Positions 27,945-37,767 of a stretch of 64,000 bases of DNA are shown here, one piece after another. The DNA is from Rhodanobacter sp. B05 (GTDB lineage Bacteria > Pseudomonadota > Gammaproteobacteria > Xanthomonadales > Rhodanobacteraceae): assembly GCF_002001085.1 (NCBI RefSeq), contig NZ_MUNU01000010.1, positions 166,677 through 230,676 of the forward strand, given 5' to 3'. Each line of letters starts with the position of its first letter. Position 1 is the first letter of the stretch. The notes beneath the pieces were generated by a model. The model was not told where the DNA came from, ran no database searches, and saw nothing but the letters and a program-made list of their open reading frames with translations. The translations under genes were made by a program, and so were the position numbers.

Positions 27945-28340
27945 TCATAGCAAGCGGGAGGATTGACCTTGCGCGGCGAGCAAGGCGACCGCCTTCTTGT
28001 CGAACGATACGAAGGTTTCGCCGCCTAGCCATTGGCCCTCGAAGGCGATCACGCCATCGGCGAAGTCGCCTCCAGCTTCGAGTACGGCCAGGCCCGCTTC
28101 AGCGGCTGGTCGGTTCGTTTCCGTATTTGCTGCATCGAGCAGTGCCCGGATCGCAGCGGCCACGTCCGCTGGGGTGAAGCCGTAGACACGACGCAGCACC
28201 CAGACGAACTCGCACAGACATGGCAGCGCGACTGCGATCACGTCAGCACTCGTCAGCAGCTTGGCGGCAATCTTCGCTTGCCTGGCATCGTCGCGCACTA
28301 CAGCGCGGACCAGCACATTCGTGTCAACCGCGACCTTCAC
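27945..28340 (-). CDS. PIN-domain toxin (VapC-like RNase)
   Basis: A 131-residue PIN protein. Acidic residues expected for the metal site are Asp6 in VAVDTNVLVRA, Glu in LCEFVWVL and Asp in GGDFADGVIAF. Probable ribonuclease toxin that cleaves tRNA or mRNA when freed from its partner. It starts with GTG, whose last bases overlap the antitoxin's TGA (GTGA), the usual coupling in such pairs. Confidence 0.82.
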   Translation of the reverse strand: MKVAVDTNVLVRAVVRDDARQAKIAAKLLTSADVIAVALPCLCEFVWVLRRVYGFTPADVAAAIRALLDAANTETNRPAAEAGLAVLEAGGDFADGVIAFEGQWLGGETFVSFDKKAVALLAAQGQSSRLL

Positions 28341-28588
28341 TTGCGGCCCGCCCAGCCCGACGCCGTGGCCTCGTTGATTTCTTCGATGGTGGCGACCTTG
28401 GTTGTGCGTCCGGCCAGCAGGCCGACGAAGCCAGCCATCGACCCGGTGGGCCGGGCTGCTTTCAGTGCGGCCCGACCGTCGGGCAGCAAGTCCAGCTCGA
28501 TCTTCTCTCCGGGCTTGATGCCAAGGTGTTGCAACACATCCTTCCGAAAGGTGACTTGTCCCCGTGCGGTAACGGTCAATATGGTCAT
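28337..28588 (-). CDS. AbrB/MazE-type antitoxin
   Basis: An 83-residue protein. The N-terminal half is a swapped-hairpin AbrB DNA-binding domain (LTVTARGQVTFRKDVLQHLG, PGEKIELDLLPDGRAAL); the C-terminal tail (GLLAGRTTKVATIEEINEAT) resembles the part that wraps and blocks PIN toxins. It is upstream of the toxin and overlaps it by 4 bp. GAGGG lies 8 bp before the ATG. A palindrome at 28622-28641 sits 34 bp upstream. Confidence 0.85.
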   Translation of the reverse strand: MTILTVTARGQVTFRKDVLQHLGIKPGEKIELDLLPDGRAALKAARPTGSMAGFVGLLAGRTTKVATIEEINEATASGWAGRK

Positions 28589-28621
28589 GGTGGTGCCCTC
28601 GGGCTACGACTTGAACATAGA

Positions 28622-28641
28622 GTAATGCTAGATTGCATTAC
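28622..28641. promoter_or_regulatory. Palindromic operator of the toxin-antitoxin pair
   Basis: GTAATGC, six bases, GCATTAC: a perfect 7-bp inverted repeat just upstream of the antitoxin start. The AbrB-type antitoxin or the complex with its toxin probably binds here to autoregulate. Confidence 0.55.
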
Positions 28642-28668
28642 CTTCAAGTTTTCATCCACGCAACCGAA

Positions 28669-29991
28669 CTACGCCCCGCGCAATACCTGATCGAGCTTGT
28701 CCAGGAATTCCTCGGCATTCGCTTGGCTGAACACGATCGGCGGCTTGATCTTCAGCACGTTGTCGTCCGGGCCTTCGGTGGATAGCAGCACGTGACGTGC
28801 CTTCATCGCTTCAACCACGGCCTTGGCCTTCGGCTGGTCGGGAGTTCTCGCTGCGCGATCGCGCACCAGCTCGGCACCGACAAACAGGCCGCGGCCACGC
28901 ACGTCACCGATGCAATCGTGGCGTCGCTGCAATTCGCGCAAGCCGTCCATCAGGAAATCACCGACGCGGCGTGCGTTCTCCTGCAACTGTTCGTCCGCAA
29001 TCACGTCCAGCACGGCCAGCGCGATCGCGCAGGACACCGGATTGCCGCCAAAGGTATTGAAGTACTCCATGCCGCTGACAAAGCTGGCGGCGATCTCCGG
29101 CGTGGTCACCACGGCGCCCATCGGATGGCCATTGCCGATCGGCTTGCCCAGGGTGACGATATCCGGCACGACGCCCTGAGATTCAAACGCCCAGAAATGT
29201 TCGCCGACCCGGCCGAAGCCGACCTGCACTTCATCGGCCAGGCACACGCCACCGGCCGCGCGTACCGCCGCGTAGGCTTCGGCCAGATAGCCTTCCGGCA
29301 GCACGATCTGGCCGCCGCAACCCAGCAGCGATTCGCAATAGAACGCCGCCGGCGCGATGCCGCGCTGACGCAGGCTGTCGATGGCCGCTGGCAACGTCTG
29401 GCCATACTGCCGACCCGCCGTGGAAGCTTCGCGGAAAGGTCCACGGTAAACGTCGGGCATCGCCACCACACCCACATGCGGACTCTGCCCTGCGCCGCCC
29501 TTGCCGTTGAACTTGTACGGGCTCAGCTCGACCATCGACGGCGAATGGCCGTGGTAAGCGTGATCCACCACCACCACGCCCTGTGCCTTGGTGTGTGCCC
29601 GCGCCAGGCGCAGCGCGAGGTCGTTTGCCTCGGTGCCCGAGTTGGTGAGAAACACGACCGACAAGCGCTTCGGCAAGGTGGCCGTCAGGCGCAGCGCATA
29701 CTCGACGATGTTGTCATGCAGGTAGCGGGTGTTGGTGTTGAGCTGCGCCATCTGCGCCTGCCCGGCCGCGACCACGCGCGGATGGCAATGCCCGACATGG
29801 CAGACGTTGTTGACCATGTCGAGGTAAGCCTGGCCATCCTGGTCGTACAACCAGACGCCTTCACCGCGCACGATCTTGAGCGGCTCGTTGTACGACACGC
29901 TGAGGGTCGGGTTCAGCAACTGCTTGCGCAAGCGCAGGATATCGGCATTGCTGCGTTGTGGCACGTTGCTGGCGGTGGTGGGATCAGTCAT
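28669..29991 (-). CDS. Class III PLP enzyme, phospho-lyase-like (phosphohydroxylysine/phosphoethanolamine type)
   Basis: A 440-residue fold-type I PLP protein. TNSGTEAND (117-123), YHGHS (146-150), the cofactor Asp253 in [11 protein letters not shown] and the Schiff-base Lys283 in [12 protein letters not shown] mark a class III aminotransferase. The subgroup pattern (N-terminal [28 protein letters not shown]) is that of the ethanolamine-phosphate and 5-phosphohydroxylysine phospho-lyases. Its start overlaps the kinase stop by 8 bp, and kinase plus phospho-lyase is a coherent two-step path: phosphorylate an amino alcohol, then eliminate phosphate and ammonia. The substrate is not determined. 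Confidence 0.8.
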   Translation of the reverse strand: MTDPTTASNVPQRSNADILRLRKQLLNPTLSVSYNEPLKIVRGEGVWLYDQDGQAYLDMVNNVCHVGHCHPRVVAAGQAQMAQLNTNTRYLHDNIVEYALRLTATLPKRLSVVFLTNSGTEANDLALRLARAHTKAQGVVVVDHAYHGHSPSMVELSPYKFNGKGGAGQSPHVGVVAMPDVYRGPFREASTAGRQYGQTLPAAIDSLRQRGIAPAAFYCESLLGCGGQIVLPEGYLAEAYAAVRAAGGVCLADEVQVGFGRVGEHFWAFESQGVVPDIVTLGKPIGNGHPMGAVVTTPEIAASFVSGMEYFNTFGGNPVSCAIALAVLDVIADEQLQENARRVGDFLMDGLRELQRRHDCIGDVRGRGLFVGAELVRDRAARTPDQPKAKAVVEAMKARHVLLSTEGPDDNVLKIKPPIVFSQANAEEFLDKLDQVLRGA

Positions 29992-31003
29992 GGCCGGGTT
30001 CCGGAAAGGGGCCGACGATGGCATCGTGGTCGACTTCGGCGAGTTCGCGCAACAGCGCGCGCACGCCTTGCTGCGACACGAGGATGAACGGGTTGTCGGG
30101 CTCTTCCCTATGCGCGCGCGTCGCCATCAGCACGCTGTGGCAAAGGCGCGCGAGGATGAAGGCATGCAGCTGTTCGAGTTCGACACGCAGCAACGGGCAC
30201 TGCGCCAGATAGCCGCGCACGATGGTGCGCGCGCACGCCACCGGATCGGCCTCGTGCTGCATCGCATAGGTACAGGCGATCGCCAGGTCGGCCAGCCGGA
30301 AACTGGTGCACATGTCGCCGAAATCGATCACCGCGCGGACGCGCTGGCCACCGCCGTCATCTGACACGATCACATTCAGATCATTGGCATCGTTGTGCAG
30401 CACCGTGATCGGCAGCTGCGCTCGCCATGACGGCAGGCGGGCACAGAACGCCTCGGCGTGCGTCTGCACGATGACGCGCAGGCCGGCATCTTCGATATGC
30501 GCGATTTCGTCGCGCAGCGTTGGCAACCGCAGCAGATTCCAGTCGTGCTGGCGATCGGCAGCCGGATGATGAAAGTCCTGCAGCCCACGCGTCAGTCGGC
30601 CGACCGCACTACCAAGACTCTCGTGCAACGCCGCGCGCTGCGTCTGCGGGACTGCTCCGATGGCATCCGCATACGTCGTGCCGGGCACGAAGCTCAATAC
30701 ACGCACCTGGCATGGCTGTCCCGCGATCGGCAAAGTCAGCAGGTGTTCGCCGTCCACGCTGAGCTGTACCCGTGGCCACTGCAGCGCCGGCTCGCGCTCG
30801 GCCAGCGTCATCATGGCCTGATTCTCCAGGTCCAGATCCAGCCGCGACCATGACGGGTGCGCCACCTTCAGCACATACTCGCCATGCCCGGTGCGGATGC
30901 GGAAGTTCTGATCGGCATAGGATGGCAGGGCGCAGATATCGCCACGGATGCGCCAGTGCCGGTCAGCCAGCGCCAGCGCCGCGTCAGGAGTCAGGATGTC
31001 CAT
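29984..31003 (-). CDS. Aminoglycoside phosphotransferase-fold kinase, hydroxylysine kinase-like
   Basis: A 339-residue APH-family kinase. ATP-lobe lysine in YVLKVAHP (about 46), catalytic loop HNDANDLN (His203, Asp205, Asn210) and metal loop VIDFGD (Asp227). The sequence resembles hydroxylysine kinases that work with PLP phospho-lyases. I give the start at 31003 ([10 protein letters not shown]) because a GntR-type palindrome and a TATACT -10 candidate lie just upstream; a longer version from 31054 (MSTYTTIKTPAIF) has a better ribosome site (GGTGAG) and is a real alternative. It is divergent from the GH42 operon and shares its 80-bp promoter region. Confidence 0.75.
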   Translation of the reverse strand: MDILTPDAALALADRHWRIRGDICALPSYADQNFRIRTGHGEYVLKVAHPSWSRLDLDLENQAMMTLAEREPALQWPRVQLSVDGEHLLTLPIAGQPCQVRVLSFVPGTTYADAIGAVPQTQRAALHESLGSAVGRLTRGLQDFHHPAADRQHDWNLLRLPTLRDEIAHIEDAGLRVIVQTHAEAFCARLPSWRAQLPITVLHNDANDLNVIVSDDGGGQRVRAVIDFGDMCTSFRLADLAIACTYAMQHEADPVACARTIVRGYLAQCPLLRVELEQLHAFILARLCHSVLMATRAHREEPDNPFILVSQQGVRALLRELAEVDHDAIVGPFPEPGHD

Positions 31004-31035
31004 AGGATCGCGCACGAATATTGCGGGAGTTTTAA

Positions 31036-31046
31036 TTGTAGTATAA
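31036..31046. promoter_or_regulatory. GntR-type operator candidate, site 3 (divergent promoter)
   Basis: TTGTA-G-TATAA, an 11-bp palindrome in the gap between the kinase gene (minus) and the GH42 operon (plus). It overlaps -10-like sequences on both strands, so binding there could repress both operons. Confidence 0.45.
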
Positions 31047-31079
31047 GTTGACATTTGAATCTCACCACAGGCGCACCCC

Positions 31080-33227
31080 ATGTTTCGGCCCTTGCTGGCG
31101 GCGCTGCTCGCCGCCTCCATGACGATCATCGCTGCCAACGCGAATCCGGTGGCTACGAAGCTGGTCGATACCGGCGGTCCGCATCCAGCACGGCTGCGAG
31201 GCGCGGCCTTGCTGCACCAGCGCGAGCCGATGAGTTTTGGCGTGTTCTATTACCCCACGCAATGGCCGCGCAGCCAATGGCAGCGCGACTTCGATGGCAT
31301 GGCCAGGCTCGGCTTCGACTTCACCCACATGGCCGAATTCGACTGGACCTACCTGGAGCCGGAGGAAGGCCACTTCGATTTCACATGGCTCGATCATGCC
31401 ATCGACCTGGCCAGCAAGGCCGGATTGCGCGTCGTCCTCGGCACGCCGTCGGCAGCGCCGCCGAGCTGGATGGACGAGCGCTACCCCGAGGTCTACCGGG
31501 TGGACGAGCACGGCCAGCGCCATGAACACGGCATCCGCGCGGAGGTCTCCCTGGCCAATCCGAAGTACGAAACCTTCGTGGCGCGGCTGGTGACCGCCAT
31601 GGCCCAGCGCTACGGCCACGATCCACGCGTCTGGGGCTGGCAGGTCGACAACGAGCCCGGCACCTTCCTCGATTACAGCGCCAGCGCGCGGGCGGCGTTC
31701 CAGGCTTGGCTGCAGAAGAAATACGGCAGCATCGAGGCGATGAATACGGCATGGGCCGGTTCGTTCTGGAGCACCCGCTACGGCAGCTTCAAGCAGGTGC
31801 ACCTCCCGAATGCCACGCTCGCGGCCGAAGACAAGCTGAGCCCGCATGCGCAGCTGGATTTCGCCCGCTACCAGGCCGACACCACCGCGCACTTCCTCGA
31901 TGCCCAGGCGCTGATCATCAAGAAGTACGCGCGCCCCGGGCAGTGGGTGACGACCAACTACACCAATGTCACCACCGCCACCGATCCGCGGCGCGCACAT
32001 GATCTGGACTTCCCCACCTTCACGCTGTATCCGGTGCAGGGATCGAACGTGCTGGGCGGCAACAACTACGAAATCGGCAAGCCCGCCAACCTGATGGAAG
32101 CGGCGGCGTATTTCCGCTCCATCAACGGCACGTTCGGCGTGATGGAATTGCAGCCGGGCCAGGTCAACTGGGGTGAGATCAATCCGCAGCCGATGCCCGG
32201 CGCGGTCAGCATGTGGATGTGGCATGCGTTTGCGTCTGGTGCCTCCTTGCTGAGCACCTACCGTTATCGGCATCCGCTGCGCGGTAGCGAGATGTATCAC
32301 GAAGGCATCGTCGGCACCGACGGCGTGACGCTCTCGCGCACCGGGCGTGAATTCGTCGACACCCTGCATCAGATCAAGGCGCTCGAAGTGCAGCTCGACA
32401 GCAAGGCGAAGCTTCCGCAAAAACTGGCGGCGCGCTACACCGCTTATCTGTGGAGCCACGACGTGTTCTGGGATCTGGAGATCCAGCCGCAAACCACGTT
32501 GTGGCATAGCTGGGCTTACCGCAACGGCTACACGCTGGCGGTAAAGAGCACCGGCGCGCCGATGGATTTCATCGCGGAAGGCGATGACTTCAGCCGCTAC
32601 CCGTTCCTGATCGCGCCGGCCTACCAGATGGTCAGCCAGCAGCTGGCGGACAAATGGCGGCGCTATGTGGAACAGGGTGGCCATCTGATCCTGACCAGCC
32701 GCACCGGGCAGAAAAACGAGCTCGGCCAGTTCCCCGAAGGGCCATGGTATGCGCCGATCCTCGATCTGATCGGCGACGACGTCGATGGCTTCGACATGTT
32801 GCCGCCGAGCGCCAGCGCAAAAGTCACCGCAGATGGAAAGACGCACGAGTGGCATCGCTGGGCCGACATCCTCACCCCGCGCCCAGGCACCCAGGTACTC
32901 GCCACCTATGCCGATCATTACTATGCCGGCAAGGCGGCGGCGACCACCCGCAAGCTGGGCAAGGGCAGCGTCACCATGATCGGCGTGTCGACCGATGACG
33001 GCGAACTGGAACGCGAGATCGTGCGCAGCGTCTACCAGCGCGCCGGCGTGGCGATCGAGGATCTGCCGAAGGGCGTGTTCATCGACTGGCGCGGCGGATT
33101 CGATTTCATGGTGAACTACAACCCGCAGCCGTTTGCCCCTGCGCTCCCGGCCAGCGCGAAGATCGTGCACGGCCAGCTGCCGCTGGCCCCGGCGCAGACG
33201 CTGATCTGGAAGGACTCCTCGCCGTGA
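31080..33227 (+). CDS. GH42 beta-galactosidase, exported
   Basis: A 715-residue enzyme with signal peptide LLAALLAASMTIIAANA, which is unusual because many GH42 proteins are cytoplasmic. The TIM barrel has FGVFYYPTQWP (53-63), the acid/base Glu192 in WQVDNEPGT and the nucleophile Glu356 in GVMELQPGQVNWGE; a trimerisation domain (about 440-650) follows. It releases galactose from beta-galactosides. It is first in the operon leading through dgoK, dgoA, dgoD, SDR, lactonase and a porter, so its product feeds the downstream genes. The ribosome site is weak. Confidence 0.9.
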   Translation: MFRPLLAALLAASMTIIAANANPVATKLVDTGGPHPARLRGAALLHQREPMSFGVFYYPTQWPRSQWQRDFDGMARLGFDFTHMAEFDWTYLEPEEGHFDFTWLDHAIDLASKAGLRVVLGTPSAAPPSWMDERYPEVYRVDEHGQRHEHGIRAEVSLANPKYETFVARLVTAMAQRYGHDPRVWGWQVDNEPGTFLDYSASARAAFQAWLQKKYGSIEAMNTAWAGSFWSTRYGSFKQVHLPNATLAAEDKLSPHAQLDFARYQADTTAHFLDAQALIIKKYARPGQWVTTNYTNVTTATDPRRAHDLDFPTFTLYPVQGSNVLGGNNYEIGKPANLMEAAAYFRSINGTFGVMELQPGQVNWGEINPQPMPGAVSMWMWHAFASGASLLSTYRYRHPLRGSEMYHEGIVGTDGVTLSRTGREFVDTLHQIKALEVQLDSKAKLPQKLAARYTAYLWSHDVFWDLEIQPQTTLWHSWAYRNGYTLAVKSTGAPMDFIAEGDDFSRYPFLIAPAYQMVSQQLADKWRRYVEQGGHLILTSRTGQKNELGQFPEGPWYAPILDLIGDDVDGFDMLPPSASAKVTADGKTHEWHRWADILTPRPGTQVLATYADHYYAGKAAATTRKLGKGSVTMIGVSTDDGELEREIVRSVYQRAGVAIEDLPKGVFIDWRGGFDFMVNYNPQPFAPALPASAKIVHGQLPLAPAQTLIWKDSSP

Positions 33228-33266
33228 CGTACGCGACATCCATGTGCCATGGGGAAGCCTGAATCC

Positions 33267-34211
33267 ATGAGCGGCTTGATCGGACTCGACTGGGGTACCA
33301 CCAGCCTGCGCGCCTACTGGCTCGACGCAGCTGGCGAAATCCGCGAGACGCGCGCGCGCCCGTGGGGCATTCGCCATCTGCCGGAGGGCGACTTCGATGC
33401 CGCACTGACCGACATCGCTGAAGGCTGGCCCCAGTTGCCCCGACTGGCCTGTGGCATGGTCGGCAGCCGTCAGGGCTGGCTGGAAGTGCCGTACATGAAC
33501 CTTCCTGCCGACACGGCGCAGCTCGGCAGCGCCGTCCGCAGCCTGCGTGCCAAAGATGGTTCGGACGTCCATATCATCCCCGGCCTGCGCAATCCGCACG
33601 GCCCTGACGTGATGCGCGGCGAGGAAACCCAGTTGCTGGGCGCGCTGGCCCTGCGCCCGGCACTGATCCCCGATTCCACCTGGATCCTGCCCGGCACGCA
33701 CAGCAAGTGGGCTCGCGTGCGCGATGGTGCCGTGGCCGATTTCTGCACCATGATGACGGGCGAACTGTTTGCACTGCTCCGGCAGCATTCGATCCTTTGT
33801 GCCGGCGCGGGCGATGCTGCGGTTGATCCTGATGCGTTCGCGCGTGGCGTCATCGCGGCGCGCGATAGCGGTACTGCCGGGGCATTCAGCCGGCTGTTCT
33901 CCGCGCGCGCGTTGATGCTCGACGGTGCGCTGGCGCCGGACGCCGTGCCCGAATATCTCTCCGGCCTGCTGATCGGAGAGGAACTGCGTTCCAGCCTTGC
34001 CACGAATCGCTTCCGCCAGGACGCACCGCTGCAACTGATTGGCGATGCCGCGCTGTGCGCGCGTTATCGGCTGGCCGCATCCCACTTCGACTTCGATCTT
34101 GCCGACCCCCTGCTGGACGCCGCCGCGCACGGGCTGTGGCAAATCGCCTGCGATATCGGCCTGGTCAGCACCGACTCGTCCACGGCGCCCAAGGAAACTT
34201 CTTCATGCTGA
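33267..34211 (+). CDS. dgoK: 2-dehydro-3-deoxygalactonokinase
   Basis: A 314-residue ASKHA-fold kinase that phosphorylates 2-keto-3-deoxygalactonate. Key motifs are IGLDWGTTSLRAYWLD (phosphate loop 1), ACGMVGSRQGWLEVPY, HIIPGL, RGEETQLLGA and WILPGTHSKWA followed by FCTMMTGELFALL, all typical of DgoK. Start ATG 33267 is preceded by GGGGAAG; ATG 33249 is an alternative. It overlaps dgoA by 7 bp. Confidence 0.93.
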   Translation: MSGLIGLDWGTTSLRAYWLDAAGEIRETRARPWGIRHLPEGDFDAALTDIAEGWPQLPRLACGMVGSRQGWLEVPYMNLPADTAQLGSAVRSLRAKDGSDVHIIPGLRNPHGPDVMRGEETQLLGALALRPALIPDSTWILPGTHSKWARVRDGAVADFCTMMTGELFALLRQHSILCAGAGDAAVDPDAFARGVIAARDSGTAGAFSRLFSARALMLDGALAPDAVPEYLSGLLIGEELRSSLATNRFRQDAPLQLIGDAALCARYRLAASHFDFDLADPLLDAAAHGLWQIACDIGLVSTDSSTAPKETSSC

Positions 34212-34849
34212 GCTCCTGGCTCAATCCCCTGCCTCTCGTCGCGATCCTGCGCGGTATCCGTCCCGACGAAGCCGTGAGCATTGGTCATGTGCTCGCCGAC
34301 GCCGGCTTTCGCGTGCTGGAAGTGCCGCTCAACTCGCCGCAGCCGATGGAAAGCATCCGTCGGCTCAGCCAGTCCTTGGGCGACAACTATCTCATCGGCG
34401 CGGGCACCGTGATGACACCAGCCCAGGTGCAAGAGGTCGCCGCCGCCGGTGGCCGGCTGATCGTGATGCCGCATGCCGATACCACCGTGATCCGCGCCGC
34501 CAAGGAAGCCGGCATGGTTTGCGTGCCCGGTGTCGCCACGCCGACCGAAGCCTTCGCCGCACTGGCGGCCGGTGCCGACGGCCTGAAGCTGTTTCCCGCC
34601 GATCAGGTGTCGCCCGAAGCACTCAAGGCCTGGCGTGCCGTCCTGCCAAAAGAACTGCCGGTGCTGCCGGTCGGTGGCATCACACCCGGCAACATGGCGG
34701 CATGGCTCGCCGCCGGCGCGCAGGGGTTCGGCATCGGTTCCGCGTTGTATGCGCCCGGCCTCGACGTCGATGAAGTTGCCAGCCGCGCCCGCGCCTTCGC
34801 GCAGGCGTGGGCAGCCGTCTCTCCAAAGTCTCAGGAACACCGTGCATGA
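34205..34849 (+). CDS. dgoA: 2-dehydro-3-deoxy-6-phosphogalactonate aldolase
   Basis: A 214-residue class I aldolase of the KDPG/KDPGal family that splits KDPGal to pyruvate and glyceraldehyde-3-phosphate. Glu39 in [11 protein letters not shown] and the Schiff-base Lys128 in [11 protein letters not shown] are in place; GAGTVMTP and VLPVGGITP are also family marks. NSPQP rather than the KDPG-type TPxA supports the galacto enzyme. Coupled to both neighbours by overlaps (7 bp and ATGA). Confidence 0.94.
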   Translation: MLSSWLNPLPLVAILRGIRPDEAVSIGHVLADAGFRVLEVPLNSPQPMESIRRLSQSLGDNYLIGAGTVMTPAQVQEVAAAGGRLIVMPHADTTVIRAAKEAGMVCVPGVATPTEAFAALAAGADGLKLFPADQVSPEALKAWRAVLPKELPVLPVGGITPGNMAAWLAAGAQGFGIGSALYAPGLDVDEVASRARAFAQAWAAVSPKSQEHRA

Positions 34850-35994
34850 AGATCACCAAACTCACCACCTTCCTGGTGCCACCACGCTGGTGTTTCCTGC
34901 GCATCGATACCGATGCCGGCATCTGCGGCTGGGGCGAGCCGGTGGTGGAAGGTCGCGCACATACCGTGGCCGCCGCCGTCGATGAACTGTCCGATTACCT
35001 GATCGGCAAGGATCCCCGTCACATCGAGGATCTGTGGAACGTGATGTACCGCGGCAGCTTCTACCGCGGCGGACCAATCCTGATGAGTGCGATCGCCGGT
35101 GTTGACCAAGCGCTATGGGACATCAAGGGCAAGCATCTCGGCGTCCCGGTGCATGAACTGCTCGGTGGCCCGGTACGCGAGCGCATTCGCGTGTATTCGT
35201 GGATCGGCGGCGACCGTCCGGCGGATACGGCCAGCGCCGCCAGGGCCGCGGTCGAACGCGGCTTCACCGCGGTCAAGATGAATGGCACCGAGGAGATGCA
35301 CTTCGTCGACAGTCACGCCAAGGTCGAGCGCGTGCTGGAGAACGTGCAGGCCGTGCGCGAAGCGGTCGGTCCGCACATCGGCCTGGCCATCGACTTCCAC
35401 GGTCGCGTGCACAAGCCGATGGCCAAGGTGCTGATGCGCGAACTGGCGCCGTACAAGTTGATGTTCATCGAGGAGCCGGTGCTGTCCGAACATCTGGATG
35501 CGATTCCCGAACTCGCCAGCATCGCGCCGGCACCGATCGCGCTGGGCGAGCGCCTGTATACGCGTTACGACTTCAAGCGCGTGCTGCAAATGGGCGGCGT
35601 CGACATCATCCAGCCCGACCCCTCGCATGCCGGCGGCATCACCGAAACCCGCAAGATCGCCGCGATGGCGGAAGCCTACGACGTGGCGCTGGCGCTGCAC
35701 TGCCCGCTCGGCCCGATCGCGCTGGCGGCGAATCTGCAGCTCGATGCGGTGTGCCACAACGCCTTCATCCAGGAACAAAGCCTGGGCATCCATTACAACG
35801 CCGCCAACGACCTGCTCGACTATGTGGTCGACCGCAATGTATTCGCCTACGCGGATGGCTACGTCGCGATTCCCGGCGGCCCCGGCCTCGGCATCGAGGT
35901 CAACGAAGCCTACGTCGTCGAACGTTCCAAGATCGGCCACCGCTGGCGCAATCCGCTGTGGCGCCACGAGGACGGCAGCGTAGCCGAATGGTGA
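34846..35994 (+). CDS. dgoD: D-galactonate dehydratase
   Basis: A 382-residue enolase-superfamily enzyme, the same length as E. coli DgoD, that dehydrates D-galactonate to 2-keto-3-deoxygalactonate. It begins [20 protein letters not shown]. Metal ligands are in [16 protein letters not shown] and [13 protein letters not shown], and the catalytic histidines in DFHGRVHKP and [14 protein letters not shown]. Start overlaps the dgoA stop (ATGA). Confidence 0.96.
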   Translation: MKITKLTTFLVPPRWCFLRIDTDAGICGWGEPVVEGRAHTVAAAVDELSDYLIGKDPRHIEDLWNVMYRGSFYRGGPILMSAIAGVDQALWDIKGKHLGVPVHELLGGPVRERIRVYSWIGGDRPADTASAARAAVERGFTAVKMNGTEEMHFVDSHAKVERVLENVQAVREAVGPHIGLAIDFHGRVHKPMAKVLMRELAPYKLMFIEEPVLSEHLDAIPELASIAPAPIALGERLYTRYDFKRVLQMGGVDIIQPDPSHAGGITETRKIAAMAEAYDVALALHCPLGPIALAANLQLDAVCHNAFIQEQSLGIHYNAANDLLDYVVDRNVFAYADGYVAIPGGPGLGIEVNEAYVVERSKIGHRWRNPLWRHEDGSVAEW

Positions 35995-36034
35995 GCATGC
36001 TCGTCGCGCCTTCCCCCGATTCCGGAGCCTGTTG

Positions 36035-36799
36035 ATGCCTTCGTTCGCCACCTATCCCAGCCTGGTCGACCGCAGCGTGCTGATCACCGGCGGCGCCAGC
36101 GGCATCGGTGCGGCCTTCGTCGAAGGCTTCGCCCGCCAGGGTGCGCGGGTCGCGTTTCTCGATGTGGACGATGCCGGCGCCGCGTCGCTGTGCGCCTCGC
36201 TCGCCGACGTGCCGCATGCGCCGCATTATCTGCACTGTGATCTCACGGGCCTGGACGCACTGCAGGCCGCGATCATCGCAGCCCGCGCGCAGATCGGACC
36301 GATCGCCGTGCTGGTCAACAACGCGGCCAACGACGCACGCCATGCACTGGCCGACATCCAACCCGTGGATTTCGAGCGCAACGTGGCGGTGAACCTTCGA
36401 CACCAGATCTTCGCCACCCAGGCGGTGATTCCCGACATGCGCCAGCTCGGCGGCGGCGCGATCATCTGCCTGGGCTCCACCGGCTGGATGAAAAAGAATG
36501 GTGGCTACCCGCTCTACGCGATGGCCAAGGCGGCGATACGCGGCTTCGTCAACGGCATGGCACGCGAGCTCGGCCAGCAGCACATCCGCATCAACAGCCT
36601 GGTGCCGGGCTGGGTGATCACCGACAAGCAGGCGCGTTTGTGGCTGGACGACGCCGGCCGCGAAGAGATTGCGCGCACGCAGTGCATGCCCGGCTTCCTG
36701 ATGGCCGAGGATCTGGCACGTGCCGCGCTGTTCCTCGCCGCCGACGACAGCCGCATGTGTACCGGACAGGATTTCATCGTGGACGGCGGCTGGGTATGA
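36035..36799 (+). CDS. SDR oxidoreductase, probable D-galactose 1-dehydrogenase
   Basis: A 254-residue short-chain dehydrogenase. Cofactor motif TGGASGIG (18-25) with an acidic residue at the end of strand 2 (FLDVDD), which favours NAD; NNAAND near 95; catalytic Ser148, Tyr161 and Lys165. In this operon the missing step is oxidation of galactose to galactonolactone, which SDRs perform in other proteobacteria. L-fuconate-type or other sugar oxidation cannot be excluded. It overlaps the lactonase gene by 4 bp (ATGA). Confidence 0.78.
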   Translation: MPSFATYPSLVDRSVLITGGASGIGAAFVEGFARQGARVAFLDVDDAGAASLCASLADVPHAPHYLHCDLTGLDALQAAIIAARAQIGPIAVLVNNAANDARHALADIQPVDFERNVAVNLRHQIFATQAVIPDMRQLGGGAIICLGSTGWMKKNGGYPLYAMAKAAIRGFVNGMARELGQQHIRINSLVPGWVITDKQARLWLDDAGREEIARTQCMPGFLMAEDLARAALFLAADDSRMCTGQDFIVDGGWV

Positions 36800-37698
36800 C
36801 GGCCCCGACCGTACTGGCGCCAATGGACGTCGCGCTGGACGCAGGCAATACCCTGGGCGAAGGCATCGTCTGGTGCGAACGCGCCCAGGCGCTGTACTGG
36901 ACCGACATCCAGCGCGCCACGCTGCATCGCCTGCACATTGAAAGCGGCACGCTGGAGCATTGGTCGATGCCCGAACGACTCGCCTCGTTCGCGCTCTGCG
37001 AAACCGATGGCTGGCTGCTGCTGGCGCTGGCCTCACGGCTGGCATTTTTCCGTCTCGCCGATGGCCAGCTGCAGACGCTGCACGAGATCGAACCCGACCT
37101 GCCTACGCGCTGCAACGACGGTGCCTGCGATCGCCAGGGCCGCTTCGTGTTCGGCACGATGCATGAGCCCGTTACGGGCAGCAAGCAGGCGCTAGGCAGT
37201 TTCTGGCGGCTCAATGCCGACCTCAGCCTGGAACAGCTCGCGCTGCCCGAGGCGGCCATCAGCAACAGCATCGCCTTCAGCCCCGACGGCACCACGATGT
37301 ATTACTGCGACTCGCTGGCACGCTGCATCCAGCGCTGCGAGTACGGCGACATGTTGGACACACCGCAACTGTTCGCGGATCTGGGCGAACTTGCCGGCGA
37401 ACCGGACGGTTCGTGCGTCGACGCCGAGGGTTCGCTATGGAACGCACAATGGGGCCTCGCACGCGTGGTCTGCTATGCCGCCGACGGCTCGCTGCGCCAG
37501 CTGCTGCCGGTACCTGCGCGACAGCCGACCCGGCCCGCCTTCGGCGGCGCCGATCTCGACACGCTGTATGTCACTAGCGCACGCGATGGTTTGTCCGCGG
37601 CGCAGCTGGATGCCGACACCCACGCCGGCGCGCTGTTCCGTTCGCGGGTCGGCGTGCGCGGCCTGCCCGAACCACGTTTCGCCGGCATGCCGGCGTGA
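36796..37698 (+). CDS. SMP-30/gluconolactonase-family sugar lactonase (probable galactonolactonase)
   Basis: A 300-residue six-bladed propeller. Metal residues fit Glu22 in LGEGIVWC, Asn in TRCNDGACD and Asp in EPDGSCVDAEG; LYWTDIQ and FSPDGTTMYYCDS are family hallmarks. No signal peptide, so cytoplasmic. It would hydrolyse the lactone made by the SDR to D-galactonate for DgoD. Start overlaps the SDR stop. Confidence 0.84.
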   Translation: MTAPTVLAPMDVALDAGNTLGEGIVWCERAQALYWTDIQRATLHRLHIESGTLEHWSMPERLASFALCETDGWLLLALASRLAFFRLADGQLQTLHEIEPDLPTRCNDGACDRQGRFVFGTMHEPVTGSKQALGSFWRLNADLSLEQLALPEAAISNSIAFSPDGTTMYYCDSLARCIQRCEYGDMLDTPQLFADLGELAGEPDGSCVDAEGSLWNAQWGLARVVCYAADGSLRQLLPVPARQPTRPAFGGADLDTLYVTSARDGLSAAQLDADTHAGALFRSRVGVRGLPEPRFAGMPA

Positions 37699-37767
37699 GC
37701 ATCACTCCGTGAAAACCACCGTTCAACCAATCGCCCATCGCCGTCCGCGGCCTGCAGGATTTCCTTC

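Noticed and set aside
31062..34142. Minus-strand open frame of 1026 codons
   Set aside because: Lies opposite GH42 and dgoK, both with full catalytic motifs. The frame itself shows no domain and runs across gene borders.
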